28,211 nucleotides of DNA, taken from NCBI GenBank assembly GCA_947626175.1, contig CANQRE010000005.1, positions 1-28,211 on the forward strand, given 5' to 3'. The notes beneath the pieces are model-generated. The model was not told the DNA's origin. It saw only the letters and a program-made list of their open reading frames with translations, and searched no databases. The position numbers were made by a program, and so were the translations under genes. Of the stretch, positions 17,033 through 23,564 are shown piece after piece. The stretch is from an uncultured Clostridia bacterium (GTDB taxonomy: Bacteria > Bacillota > Clostridia > Christensenellales > UBA1242). Each line of letters opens with the position of its first letter. Within the stretch, counting starts at the first letter, position 1.

Positions 17033-17047
17033 ATTTTCCTCCTTTTG

Positions 17048-17350
17048 TTATGACAAGCTCTCAAAGTAAGCAATAGGTTTTGATTCTTTTGTCAAAGTTA
17101 CGATTGCTTTTTTAAAGTCGCTTGTTTTGCCGACAGTTCTTCCGGCTTTTGTGTTTTGAACTTTGGTGTGTCCTTTGACAACCATTGTGTTCACTTTTTC
17201 CACGTTCACTCCAAAGATTGATTCAACAGCCTTTTTGATTTCAGTTTTTGTTGCTCTTTTGTCAACAACAAATGAGTAAACTTTGGCTTGAATTCCTGCA
17301 TAACTTTTTTCAGTAAGGAGTGGTTTTTTGATGATTTGATATGCTTCCAT
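17048..17350 (-). CDS. rplW: 50S ribosomal protein L23 (uL23)
   Basis: L23 docks trigger factor and SRP at the tunnel exit. The 100-aa protein has the motifs IKKPLLTEKSY, FVVDKRATKTEIKKAVE and VFGV-like IFGVNVEKVNTMVVKG. Its ATG shares one base with the rplD stop, so the two are translationally coupled. Confidence 0.97.
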   Translation of the reverse strand: MEAYQIIKKPLLTEKSYAGIQAKVYSFVVDKRATKTEIKKAVESIFGVNVEKVNTMVVKGHTKVQNTKAGRTVGKTSDFKKAIVTLTKESKPIAYFESLS

Positions 17351-17976
17351 TATTCTGCGTAAGCCTCCTCTATTGTTTTGATTGCATCTGTTGTGAGAAG
17401 AACGTTTTTGTTTGCAACAACTTCATATGTTGTCAGTTGGTTGATGTTTTCAAGATTAAATGATTTGATGTTTGCCACGCTGCGAAGTGAAAGCGCAGAA
17501 TTGTTTGTTCCAACAACAAGTGTTTTTCCTGAAAGGCCAAAGGCTTTGAGGAAAGCATTTGCGTCCTTGGTTTTTCCTGAAGCAATTTCAAAGTTTTGAA
17601 GGACAATGATTTGTCCAAGTTCAAGTTTTCTTGAAAGAGCAGTAAGAAGAGCCAATCTTTTTGCAGTTTTGTTCATTCTCTTTGAAAAATCTCTAGGCTT
17701 TGGCGCAAAAACAACTCCGCCGCCTGTGTATTCTGGAGATTTTGTTGATCCGTGACGAGCACGACCAGTTTTCTTTTGTCTCCAAGGTTTTTTTGCATGT
17801 CCCCTAACTTCACTTCTTGTGAGAGTTGATTTGTTGCCTTGACGTTGATTTGCTTCAAAAGCAACAACTGCTTCGTGAATAAGAGCTTCGTTATATGGAA
17901 GGGCAAAAAGTTCTTCATTAAGTTCGATTTCGCCAACAACTTTTGCGGACATGTCATAAACTTTAACTTTTGCCAT
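17350..17976 (-). CDS. rplD: 50S ribosomal protein L4 (uL4)
   Basis: L4 extends a loop into the exit tunnel; in E. coli it also represses the S10 operon through the leader. The 208-aa protein shows the loop region TRSEVRGHAKKPWRQKKTGR followed by ARHGSTKSPEYTGGGVVF. It is 2 bp after rplC. A similar feedback on the leader at 18934-19140 is possible but not shown. Confidence 0.98.
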   Translation of the reverse strand: MAKVKVYDMSAKVVGEIELNEELFALPYNEALIHEAVVAFEANQRQGNKSTLTRSEVRGHAKKPWRQKKTGRARHGSTKSPEYTGGGVVFAPKPRDFSKRMNKTAKRLALLTALSRKLELGQIIVLQNFEIASGKTKDANAFLKAFGLSGKTLVVGTNNSALSLRSVANIKSFNLENINQLTTYEVVANKNVLLTTDAIKTIEEAYAE

Positions 17977-17978
17977 TG

Positions 17979-18614
17979 TTATTCTCCTTTCACTGCTTCG
18001 CGGATTGTCACAACTGAGCCCTTAGGTCCAGGAACGCATCCTTTTACAAGCAGAATATTTCTTTCTGGGTCGACTTTGATGATTTCAAGATTTTGAATTG
18101 TAACTCTCTCGCATCCATATTGTCCCGGCATGTGTTTGTTTTTAAAAACCCTTGATGGAGTTGAGTTCGCACTCATAGAACCAACTTCTCTGTGAACAGG
18201 GCCAGTTCCGTGTGTCATTTTAAGGCGTTGGTTGTTCCATCTTTGGATAACGCCGGTGAATCCTCGTCCGCGAGTGATTCCGATTGCGTCAACTTTGTCA
18301 CCTTCGGCAAAGATTCCGCATCCAATAACTTGTCCCACCTTGTAATCGGCGGTGTTTTCAAACTTGAGCTCTCTCAAAATTTTGCAAGGCTCAACATTTG
18401 CCTTTTTGAAAACTCCAAGCTTTGGTTTGTTAAGGCGTGAAGCTTTTTGTGCGCCATAAGCAACAACAACTGCTTCATAGCCATCTTTTTCTTGCGACTT
18501 GATTTGAACAACACTGCAAGGACCAGCTTCAATCACAGTCACAGGTATAACAGTTCCGTTTGAGCTGAAAACTTGTGTCATGCCAAGTTTTTTGCCTATA
18601 ATAGCTTTTTTCAC
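17979..18614 (-). CDS. rplC: 50S ribosomal protein L3 (uL3), GTG start
   Basis: L3 binds near the 3' end of 23S rRNA and initiates assembly. The start is the GTG at 18614 (VKKAIIGKKLGMTQVF), five bases after GGAGG. A longer reading from a GTG at 18650 lies within rpsJ. The protein is 211 aa. The motif GRGFTGVIQRWNNQRLKMTH is the signature. Confidence 0.97.
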   Translation of the reverse strand: MKKAIIGKKLGMTQVFSSNGTVIPVTVIEAGPCSVVQIKSQEKDGYEAVVVAYGAQKASRLNKPKLGVFKKANVEPCKILRELKFENTADYKVGQVIGCGIFAEGDKVDAIGITRGRGFTGVIQRWNNQRLKMTHGTGPVHREVGSMSANSTPSRVFKNKHMPGQYGCERVTIQNLEIIKVDPERNILLVKGCVPGPKGSVVTIREAVKGE

Positions 18615-18624
18615 GTGTGCCTCC

Positions 18625-18933
18625 TTACAGTTTGATTTGGATGTCCACACCTGCAGGCAGGTCGAGCTTCATCATTGCATCGACAACCTTGGTTGATGGA
18701 CTGATAATGTCAATAAGTCTTTTGTGAGTTTTTGACTCAAATTGTTCACGACTGTCCTTGTGTTTGTGTGGTGAACGAATAACGGTCACGATTTCTCTGT
18801 CCGTTGGAAGTGGGATTGGACCAGCAACTTTTGCCCCATTCTTTTCAGCAGCAAGAATAATTCTTTTGCATGCTTCATCAATAAGTGAATGTTCAAAAGC
18901 TTTAAGTTTGATCCTGATTTTCTTTGTTGCCAT
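18625..18933 (-). CDS. rpsJ: 30S ribosomal protein S10 (uS10)
   Basis: S10 is the first gene of the operon and also the partner of NusB in antitermination. It has 102 aa. The signature is VAGPIPLPTDREIVTVIRSP. The ATG at 18933 follows TAGGAGG. The str-operon genes (rpsL, rpsG, fusA, tuf) do not precede it; the operon has its own promoter. Confidence 0.98.
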   Translation of the reverse strand: MATKKIRIKLKAFEHSLIDEACKRIILAAEKNGAKVAGPIPLPTDREIVTVIRSPHKHKDSREQFESKTHKRLIDIISPSTKVVDAMMKLDLPAGVDIQIKL

Positions 18934-19140
18934 TTTTTTCCTCCTAGTTTTGGCTTAAGCCACCTTTTGCCACTGTCTTTTGAAACACTCGACAACGGAG
19001 CCGTGTGTTTCATGCTGCCAGACATTAAAAAATGTGGTTCAAGGTCACCCGCTCGCAGTCATGCCGCGAACTTGTCCACATAAGTTCTCTTTGATTGCCG
19101 GTAATCAAAGTAACCTCATGCATCAACCCATTTACACAGC
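18934..19140 (-). promoter_or_regulatory. Structured leader of the S10 operon
   Basis: About 205-210 nt separate the predicted transcription start from rpsJ. The minus-strand RNA can form a stem CTTTGATT/AATCAAAG (loop ACCGGC, about 19089-19110), a stem GAAACAC/GTGTTTC around 18979-19008 and a palindrome GGCTTAAGCC just before the Shine-Dalgarno sequence. Ribosomal leaders of this kind often bind a ribosomal protein. Which protein would bind here cannot be told from the sequence. Confidence 0.55.
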
Positions 19141-19146
19141 ATATAA

Positions 19147-19175
19147 AGAATATCATATAAAACTTTTTAAGTCAA
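19147..19175 (-). promoter_or_regulatory. Promoter of the ribosomal protein operon
   Basis: On the minus strand TTGACT (19175-19170) and TATTCT (19152-19147) are separated by exactly 17 bp, in an AT-rich context. It is the only good sigma-A-type match upstream of rpsJ. It lies 35 bp from the terminator of the 34-aa peptide gene, which would shield it. Confidence 0.7.
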
Positions 19176-19210
19176 GCATTTTTAAAAAGAAAAATTGATA
19201 TTTTTAAAAT

Positions 19211-19235
19211 AAAAAAACAAGGCCTATTTGCCTTG
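19211..19235 (-). terminator. Terminator of module 1, overlapping the stop codon
   Basis: The stem CAAGGC/GCCTTG (19218-19223 with 19230-19235, loop of six) is followed on the minus strand by seven T. The ascending arm is the coding sequence of the last residues of the 34-aa peptide, and the TAG stop lies in the loop. The same arrangement occurs at 22148-22179. Confidence 0.85.
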
Positions 19236-19328
19236 CTTTTTGTTTTGTTTTTCAATTTCTTTGAAATCATTTGCTGCAATTTTTATTTGAGCATCAATAA
19301 GTTCTTTGATATTTTTTGCCTTTTTCAT
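19224..19328 (-). CDS. 34-aa basic peptide, module 1
   Basis: The peptide starts MKKAKNIKELIDAQIKIAAN and ends NDFKEIEKQNKKQGK. It is preceded by a good ribosome binding site (GAGGTGAT) four bases before the ATG and follows the 372-aa gene by 8 bp. A second copy at 22161-22265 shares the pattern K-I-ELI-QI-IA-NDFKEIE-KKQGK, so both length and sequence are conserved, which argues for a real gene. It looks like one amphipathic, lysine-rich helix. The function is unknown. A partner or regulator of the upstream protein is the simplest guess. Confidence 0.75.
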   Translation of the reverse strand: MKKAKNIKELIDAQIKIAANDFKEIEKQNKKQGK

Positions 19329-19336
19329 TTATCACC

Positions 19337-20455
19337 TCAAAACTTTAAATCATCGATTTGTTTATTGAGCATGTTATTCGCTGCCCTTCCTTCTTCAAAC
19401 ACATCTATCATCTCATCGTTAAAAACATCATTATAATCATTTTTTATAGGCTTTTGCGTTCTTATTTCTTCCAGTTTTGCATGTGCTTTTCTCCAATCTA
19501 AATCGCGAAGAGATTTACCATGTTCGACTACATAGTCTCTTCTTACCAAATAATCACTATGTTCTCTTTGTAATGCCTTTGAAAACATCTCCACATAAGT
19601 CACATCCTTGCGTGCTTTGTCAATATATCCTTCAGCCCCACTTATAGTTCCTAAGTTTAGATTAGGAAGGGTCTCATCATATTCATCATAAATGTTATCA
19701 AACCAAGTTTCATAAGCATCATCATCAAATTCTATTTGCTCTGCGCTTTGCTTGATTTGTTTTGTTGCTTCGTCTGCACTTAAAAGACCAAGTTCAACTT
19801 GTCTGTAAATTGCAGGAATTGAACTGATGCCACAATTCCAACCTGCACCCAATTCATAATTATCCTTCTGTTTTAATGTGACTTTTTGAAGCAGCATCAT
19901 TTCTTCCTCATTGCAATTCCTAAGAGCAACCTGTTCGCATTGTGCTTGCAGCCTTGTGGCTTCGGAATAATCACACTGTCCTGGTTTGTTGCTATAAGGA
20001 ACAGCATTCCACTTGCAAAAACTAATAAGATCCATCAAATAGCTAGCACCTTTTTCACATTCATTTTTGTTAAGCCAAATATATTCTATTCCTCCCACGG
20101 TGACAAAAGTCCATGCTGATAATTCTTCACCTTCTCCTTTTTCTGCCGTCTCACATATTATTGACTTTGGGTTATACAAAGGGTGTATGCTTATATTCAT
20201 TGCGTTGCACGCAGTATCACTTTCCATTTCTCTAAAGCCACGGCTATAGCCATAATAATCAAACCCAACAACACCCCCCTCTTCGCCTTTTTGCGGAGTT
20301 ACGCACGTCATATACGATGATGTAGTGCCACCATAAAAATCCAAGGTATCAACAAGCACTTTCATAAACCTTTCATCACGCATAACTTTTTTCCACTGTT
20401 CCACAGTCGCTGGATGCGCAAAACATACAACTCCTTCTTTTGTTACTTCTGCCAT
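19337..20455 (-). CDS. Unrecognised 372-aa protein, module 1
   Basis: I do not recognise the family. There is no signal peptide or membrane segment, so it is probably cytoplasmic. It starts MAEVTKEGVVCFAHPATVEQW with an AGGAGG site. Features shared with the 358-aa paralog at 22276-23352 are the N-terminus (MAEVTKEGV-CFAHP-T), HPLYNPKS near residue 92, VTVGGIEYIWLNKNECEKG near 118-136, MDLISF, EQVALRNCNEEEMMLLQ near 178-194, a QVELGLLSADEA segment and the C-terminal IDDLKF. The C-terminal third is charged and helical. It is followed by a 34-aa peptide gene and a terminator, so the unit is a two-gene operon. Its promoter region is almost identical to that of the paralog, although the proteins have diverged. 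Confidence 0.85.
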   Translation of the reverse strand: MAEVTKEGVVCFAHPATVEQWKKVMRDERFMKVLVDTLDFYGGTTSSYMTCVTPQKGEEGGVVGFDYYGYSRGFREMESDTACNAMNISIHPLYNPKSIICETAEKGEGEELSAWTFVTVGGIEYIWLNKNECEKGASYLMDLISFCKWNAVPYSNKPGQCDYSEATRLQAQCEQVALRNCNEEEMMLLQKVTLKQKDNYELGAGWNCGISSIPAIYRQVELGLLSADEATKQIKQSAEQIEFDDDAYETWFDNIYDEYDETLPNLNLGTISGAEGYIDKARKDVTYVEMFSKALQREHSDYLVRRDYVVEHGKSLRDLDWRKAHAKLEEIRTQKPIKNDYNDVFNDEMIDVFEEGRAANNMLNKQIDDLKF

Positions 20456-20483
20456 ATTTCCCTCCTAAAAATTTTTTACAAAA

Positions 20484-20492
20484 TGTGGATAA
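20484..20492 (-). promoter_or_regulatory. DnaA-box-like site in the module 1 leader
   Basis: The minus strand reads TTATCCACA, the perfect DnaA-box consensus. It lies between the predicted transcription start and the start codon of the 372-aa gene, about 35 bp downstream of the -10 box. The same site and spacing recur at 23382-23390. Confidence 0.6.
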
Positions 20493-20527
20493 CTTTTTGC
20501 TTTTTTATCACTTTTTTCCACAAAAAC

Positions 20528-20560
20528 ATTATACACCAGCCAGCCAGCCAGCCTCGTCAA
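20528..20560 (-). promoter_or_regulatory. Module 1 promoter with (CTGG)4 in a 21-bp spacer
   Basis: On the minus strand TTGACG (20560-20555) is followed by a 21-bp spacer and TATAAT (20533-20528). The spacer contains four tandem CTGG units. Both hexamers are near consensus, but the optimal spacing is 17 bp; removal of exactly one unit would give 17. The arrangement suggests a promoter that changes strength by repeat slippage. Confidence 0.65.
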
Positions 20561-20602
20561 GAGGAAATTTACAAATTTTCAAAATTTTTTTCATGCCCCA
20601 AT

Positions 20603-20611
20603 TGTGGATAA
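20603..20611 (-). promoter_or_regulatory. DnaA-box-like site upstream of module 1 promoter
   Basis: A second perfect TTATCCACA on the minus strand lies 43 bp upstream of the -35 box and 119 bp from the first one. It also lies about 21 bp upstream of the divergent promoter of the BclA-like gene, so it could act on both. Confidence 0.6.
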
Positions 20612-20631
20612 CTTTTTAAAAATAAAGGCTT

Positions 20632-20661
20632 TTCACAATTTTTGTGCAAATTGAATATATA
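20632..20661 (+). promoter_or_regulatory. Possible promoter of the BclA-like gene
   Basis: TTCACA (20632-20637) and TATATA (20656-20661) are 18 bp apart, 25 bp before the ATG. The -35 box is moderate. Confidence 0.45.
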
Positions 20662-20685
20662 AGGAAAGTTTAAAAGGAGATTTGT

Positions 20686-21186
20686 ATGCCTTGCTTAAAT
20701 GACAACAACAATGGCTTTTTCACTGGGCCATATTATCCGCGACCTGTTTTTCTTGCGCCAGAATCGCCAAGCGGAAGCAACAATGTTCAAAATCCAACAA
20801 GAAGCGAAGAATGGGGATTTTTTCTTGCAACACCTTTAACGGTGGCAAGCATGGAAAACGTTCCCCTAACTTTGTCAACAAGCGCCGGCACGGCAGTTTC
20901 ACAACAAAGCGATTCTGTTGCAAACATAACAACGGGCAGCTATCAAATTTCTTACAACATAACCGCTTCTTCCGCAACAAATCCAATGAGCTTTGGCATA
21001 AAACTAAATGGCGTGGTTTTGCCGCATACAATTGTGACCGCGGTTGGAAACGGAGATGTCATTTCACTTTCAAACTCATTTATTCTCACAGTTTCGTCAA
21101 ATTCCACGCTTGAACTTGCAAATTTGACAGCGGGATCAGTAGCAGAAACCAGCGCAAGTTTGGCTGTGACAAAACTTTTAAATTAG
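20686..21186 (+). CDS. BclA-like C-terminal (TNF/C1q-type jelly-roll) surface protein without collagen repeats
   Basis: The 166-aa protein starts MPCLNDNNNGFFTGPYYPRP. From about residue 55 it has an alternating beta pattern (VPLTLSTSAGTAV, GSYQISYNITASS, FGIKLNGVVLP, NSTLELANLTAG, ASLAVTKLLN). This matches the C-terminal domain of exosporium proteins such as BclA, here without the usual GXY collagen stretch. There is no signal peptide, as is normal for spore-coat and exosporium glycoproteins that self-assemble. It is rich in Ser, Thr and Asn, with a Gly/Pro/Asn-rich N-terminus. A spore-surface role is inferred. RBS AAAGGAG. Confidence 0.7.
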   Translation: MPCLNDNNNGFFTGPYYPRPVFLAPESPSGSNNVQNPTRSEEWGFFLATPLTVASMENVPLTLSTSAGTAVSQQSDSVANITTGSYQISYNITASSATNPMSFGIKLNGVVLPHTIVTAVGNGDVISLSNSFILTVSSNSTLELANLTAGSVAETSASLAVTKLLN

Positions 21187-21222
21187 TGCCAAAATTCTCT
21201 TTCCTTTTTTTCTTTGAAATTG

Positions 21223-21228
21223 TATAAT
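21223..21228 (+). promoter_or_regulatory. -10 box for the small ORF-recO unit
   Basis: A TATAAT lies 50 bp before the 52-aa gene. The region 17 bp upstream is T-rich without a good -35 match. A short inverted repeat CATAG/CTATG follows in the leader. Confidence 0.4.
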
Positions 21229-21277
21229 GAAAGTGTAAATGGCATAGCCTAACTATGTGTAAAGGAGGGTTATTGAC

Positions 21278-21436
21278 ATGAAAACATTTGTTAATTCGGA
21301 TCAACAAGCTTTTTGGGATGCGTTTTGCAACGGCCCAAAAGGTGTTAAGGGCAATCCTTTGATTATTGACGGTTTTGTGTCAATGGAAAATGAAAGGCGT
21401 GCCCACGAAAAAGAAAAAGAGGAATTTGTTTTATAG
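21278..21436 (+). CDS. 52-aa hypothetical protein upstream of recO
   Basis: The ORF starts MKTFVNSDQQAFWDAFCNGP and ends in the charged tail HEKEKEEFVL. The ribosome binding site AAAGGAGGG is very strong. The stop is 2 bp before the recO ATG, so it is co-translated with recO. In Bacillus the small gene yqzL holds this position, but the residues here do not clearly match it; homology is uncertain and the role unknown. Confidence 0.75.
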   Translation: MKTFVNSDQQAFWDAFCNGPKGVKGNPLIIDGFVSMENERRAHEKEKEEFVL

Positions 21437-21438
21437 CA

Positions 21439-22149
21439 ATGGCACAAACAAAAGTAAAAGCTCTTGTGATTGGAACAAGAGATTCAAAAGAAAAGGACAA
21501 GCTTGTCACACTTTTTTCGCTTGAAAGTGGCAAGCTTTTTGTAACTTTCAAAGGCGTTCGCGGCGACAAAGCAAAGATGAAAGCAGCAAAAGAGCTTTTC
21601 ACGTTTGGTGAATTTGTGCTTGAACAAGGAAAAGCCACAACAATTGTGACCGAAGCAAATGTGATTGACAGCTTTATGCCCTTAAGAGATGACCTTGAAA
21701 AATATTATGAAGCATGCTCGTGCCTTGACATTGTGAAAAAAATTTGTTCTGCTCCCGACCCAAAACTTTTTTTGGAAACCTTGAAAGCCCTAAAGGCCAT
21801 TGCCTATGACAACGCGCCAAAATATTATGCCCTGAACAAATTTTTGCTTTCACTGTTTGACAACATGGGTTACAATTTGAATTTTGACATTTGCTCCAGT
21901 TGTCACGCAAAACTAACTGGAAAAAAATATCTCAATCTTGATTACGGCGAAATTGTTTGCTCCAATTGTCGAAGACTAACTTCAATTGAAGTGGCAAACG
22001 AAACAATCGCCGCAATGAAATTGCTTCACTCCACCCCATATGATCGCTTGAGTTCCCTAAAACTTGGCGGCGGTGGCGAAGTGAAGGCGCTTGACCTTTT
22101 GGCCCAAAACTTTGAATGGCGATTTGGAAGCAAGTTTTTTGTAGCATAA
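21439..22149 (+). CDS. recO: DNA repair protein RecO
   Basis: RecO loads RecA on SSB-coated single-stranded DNA with RecR in gap and break repair. The 236-aa length is normal. The N-terminal OB-fold region shows KVKALVIGTRDSKEKDKLVT, FSLESGKLFVTFKGVRG. The C-terminal half carries a zinc site, CSSC then CSNC about 22 residues later. The start is ATG at 21439 right after the small ORF. It ends at a bidirectional terminator shared with the convergent 34-aa peptide gene. Confidence 0.96.
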   Translation: MAQTKVKALVIGTRDSKEKDKLVTLFSLESGKLFVTFKGVRGDKAKMKAAKELFTFGEFVLEQGKATTIVTEANVIDSFMPLRDDLEKYYEACSCLDIVKKICSAPDPKLFLETLKALKAIAYDNAPKYYALNKFLLSLFDNMGYNLNFDICSSCHAKLTGKKYLNLDYGEIVCSNCRRLTSIEVANETIAAMKLLHSTPYDRLSSLKLGGGGEVKALDLLAQNFEWRFGSKFFVA

Positions 22150-22179
22150 AAAAACAAGGCCTATTTGCCTTGTTTTTTT
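22148..22179. terminator. Bidirectional terminator between recO and module 2
   Basis: The stem CAAGGC/GCCTTG is extended by A-T pairs and flanked by A7 and T7, so it works on both strands. On the minus strand the arm and loop contain the last codons and TAG of the second 34-aa peptide, as in module 1. Confidence 0.85.
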
Positions 22180-22265
22180 CTGTTTGCTTCAATTTCTTTA
22201 AAGTCGTTATACGCAATTTCTATTTGAACGTTGATAAGCTCATCAATATCTTTTTGTTTTTCCAT
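22161..22265 (-). CDS. 34-aa basic peptide, module 2
   Basis: The peptide begins MEKQKDIDELINVQIEIAYN and ends NDFKEIEANRKKQGK. It has an AAGGAG site five bases before the ATG and lies 10 bp after the 358-aa gene. Equal length to the module 1 peptide and about half or more identical residues, with the changes spread evenly, suggest selection at the protein level. Function unknown. Confidence 0.75.
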   Translation of the reverse strand: MEKQKDIDELINVQIEIAYNDFKEIEANRKKQGK

Positions 22266-22275
22266 TTAAAGCTCC

Positions 22276-23352
22276 TTAAAATCTTAAATCATCAATAGAA
22301 CTTCCTAGTTGTTCAAGATTGCCATACCATTTTTGATTTTCCTCTTTAATCCGTGCTTGTCTTTGTTCATACGCTTCATGCTCTGCTTTTAGCTTTTCTG
22401 AAAATTCAGTCATTTTTGCCTCATATTTTTCTTTGTTATGTCCTTCAACCCCAACATACTTTGAGAAATCAGGGTCAAACAAAAGTCCTTTTAATCTTGC
22501 CAAATCCGAAAGGTATTTTCTCGCTTGTTCAGCAGAAATTTTTCCAGCCTCAATTTGCTCATAAACAACATGTATTGGATGAATCTGCTCGGCTGTTTCT
22601 TTTTTCTCAATTTTCTTTTGCTTTTTCGCCGAAATTGGATGCCAAGTTTCATAGCCTTCTTCCTTTAACAACATCCCCTCTTGAAGCAAAGCCATTTCAT
22701 CTTCATCACATCCTGCAAGGACAACTTGCTCTGATAATTCACGAAAACTTTCTCTTTCTATATCATCCCAATCATAGCCGTCTAAACAATGTCCCCACCT
22801 TTTGCGATCTCTTGCAACAATTCCTACGCTTGCAAGATCCATAAGTTTTTCTTCACCATTTTCACATTGCTCTTCATTAAGCCAAAGATAATCAATCCCT
22901 CCAAATGTCACAACAGTGCCTGTAGAAGTAATTGCTTCATCTTCGATACCATCAATTCGAGTAATATTCTTTTTTGACGCAACCACTTTTGATTTTGCAT
23001 CATACATTGGATGAATTCCGACACGCAACCCAGTATATGAAGGATAACTATGAATTCCCTCTCTTGAGTTCCCTGAATACGGCATTTCTCTATCAACTAC
23101 TAATATAGGCATTAATTTCCCGTCTTTATCATATTCCTGAACTAGACCTTTTTTTGTGAGTAATGAAAAATTTAGATACCTGTTGTCTTCTTTTAACTTA
23201 ATGCAAAACTCTTTATCCTGCATTGAATCCAATAAGTCAAGAGTCACCGATGCTTCAATAAATGCTGGGAATTTCCTTCTTATTTTAAAATATTGTCCTA
23301 ATGTGATTGGATGCGCAAAACACTTAACTCCTTCTTTTGTTACTTCTGCCAT
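22276..23352 (-). CDS. Unrecognised 358-aa protein, module 2 (paralog of 19337-20455)
   Basis: The protein starts MAEVTKEGVKCFAHPITLGQ with an AGGAGG site. Segments shared with the module 1 protein: VGIHPMYDAKSKVV, VTFGGIDYLWLNEEQCENG, LMDLASVG, EQVVLAGCDEDEMALLQ, VYEQIEAGKISAEQARKYL and the C-terminal SIDDLRF. The regions between are very different in sequence and length, including a Lys-rich insertion KKQKKIEKKETAEQ near residue 225. No signal peptide, membrane segment or catalytic motif is evident. The conserved blocks around divergent middles suggest a family that diversifies under selection. No function is assigned. Confidence 0.85.
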   Translation of the reverse strand: MAEVTKEGVKCFAHPITLGQYFKIRRKFPAFIEASVTLDLLDSMQDKEFCIKLKEDNRYLNFSLLTKKGLVQEYDKDGKLMPILVVDREMPYSGNSREGIHSYPSYTGLRVGIHPMYDAKSKVVASKKNITRIDGIEDEAITSTGTVVTFGGIDYLWLNEEQCENGEEKLMDLASVGIVARDRKRWGHCLDGYDWDDIERESFRELSEQVVLAGCDEDEMALLQEGMLLKEEGYETWHPISAKKQKKIEKKETAEQIHPIHVVYEQIEAGKISAEQARKYLSDLARLKGLLFDPDFSKYVGVEGHNKEKYEAKMTEFSEKLKAEHEAYEQRQARIKEENQKWYGNLEQLGSSIDDLRF

Positions 23353-23381
23353 AATTTCCCTCCTAAAAATTTTTTACAAAC

Positions 23382-23390
23382 TGTGGATAA
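23382..23390 (-). promoter_or_regulatory. DnaA-box-like site in the module 2 leader
   Basis: A perfect TTATCCACA on the minus strand, at the same place as in module 1, between the transcription start and the start codon. Confidence 0.6.
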
Positions 23391-23425
23391 CTTTTTGCTT
23401 TTTTATCACTTTTTCCCACAAAAAC

Positions 23426-23458
23426 ATTATACACCAGCCAGCCAGCCAGCCTTGTCAA
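23426..23458 (-). promoter_or_regulatory. Module 2 promoter with (CTGG)4 in a 21-bp spacer
   Basis: The minus strand has TTGACA (23458-23453), a 21-bp spacer with four CTGG units, and TATAAT (23431-23426). Both hexamers match consensus exactly. The spacing is 4 bp too long, the size of one repeat unit, as in module 1. Confidence 0.7.
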
Positions 23459-23500
23459 GAGTAAAATCGTTGATTTTCAAACTTTTTTTCATGCCCAAAT

Positions 23501-23509
23501 TGTGGATAA
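23501..23509 (-). promoter_or_regulatory. DnaA-box-like site upstream of module 2 promoter
   Basis: A fourth perfect TTATCCACA, 119 bp from the one at 23382, again on the far side of the promoter. It lies 56 bp before the divergent ferritin-like gene. Confidence 0.6.
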
Positions 23510-23564
23510 CTTTTGCGTATGCAAACTTGTTTTTTTGTCCATATTTTCTTTGGAGGAAAAAAAT

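Noticed and set aside
19025..19123. A 32-codon ORF (starting MHEVTLITG) in the S10 leader as a leader peptide
   Set aside because: There is no Shine-Dalgarno sequence before the ATG and no attenuator arrangement; the reading frame overlaps hairpins and is probably chance.
23502..23564. Upstream start (MDNFCVCKLVF) for the ferritin-like protein
   Set aside because: It lies in the duplicated regulatory region over a DnaA box and has no ribosome site; the ATG at 23565 has GGAGG.
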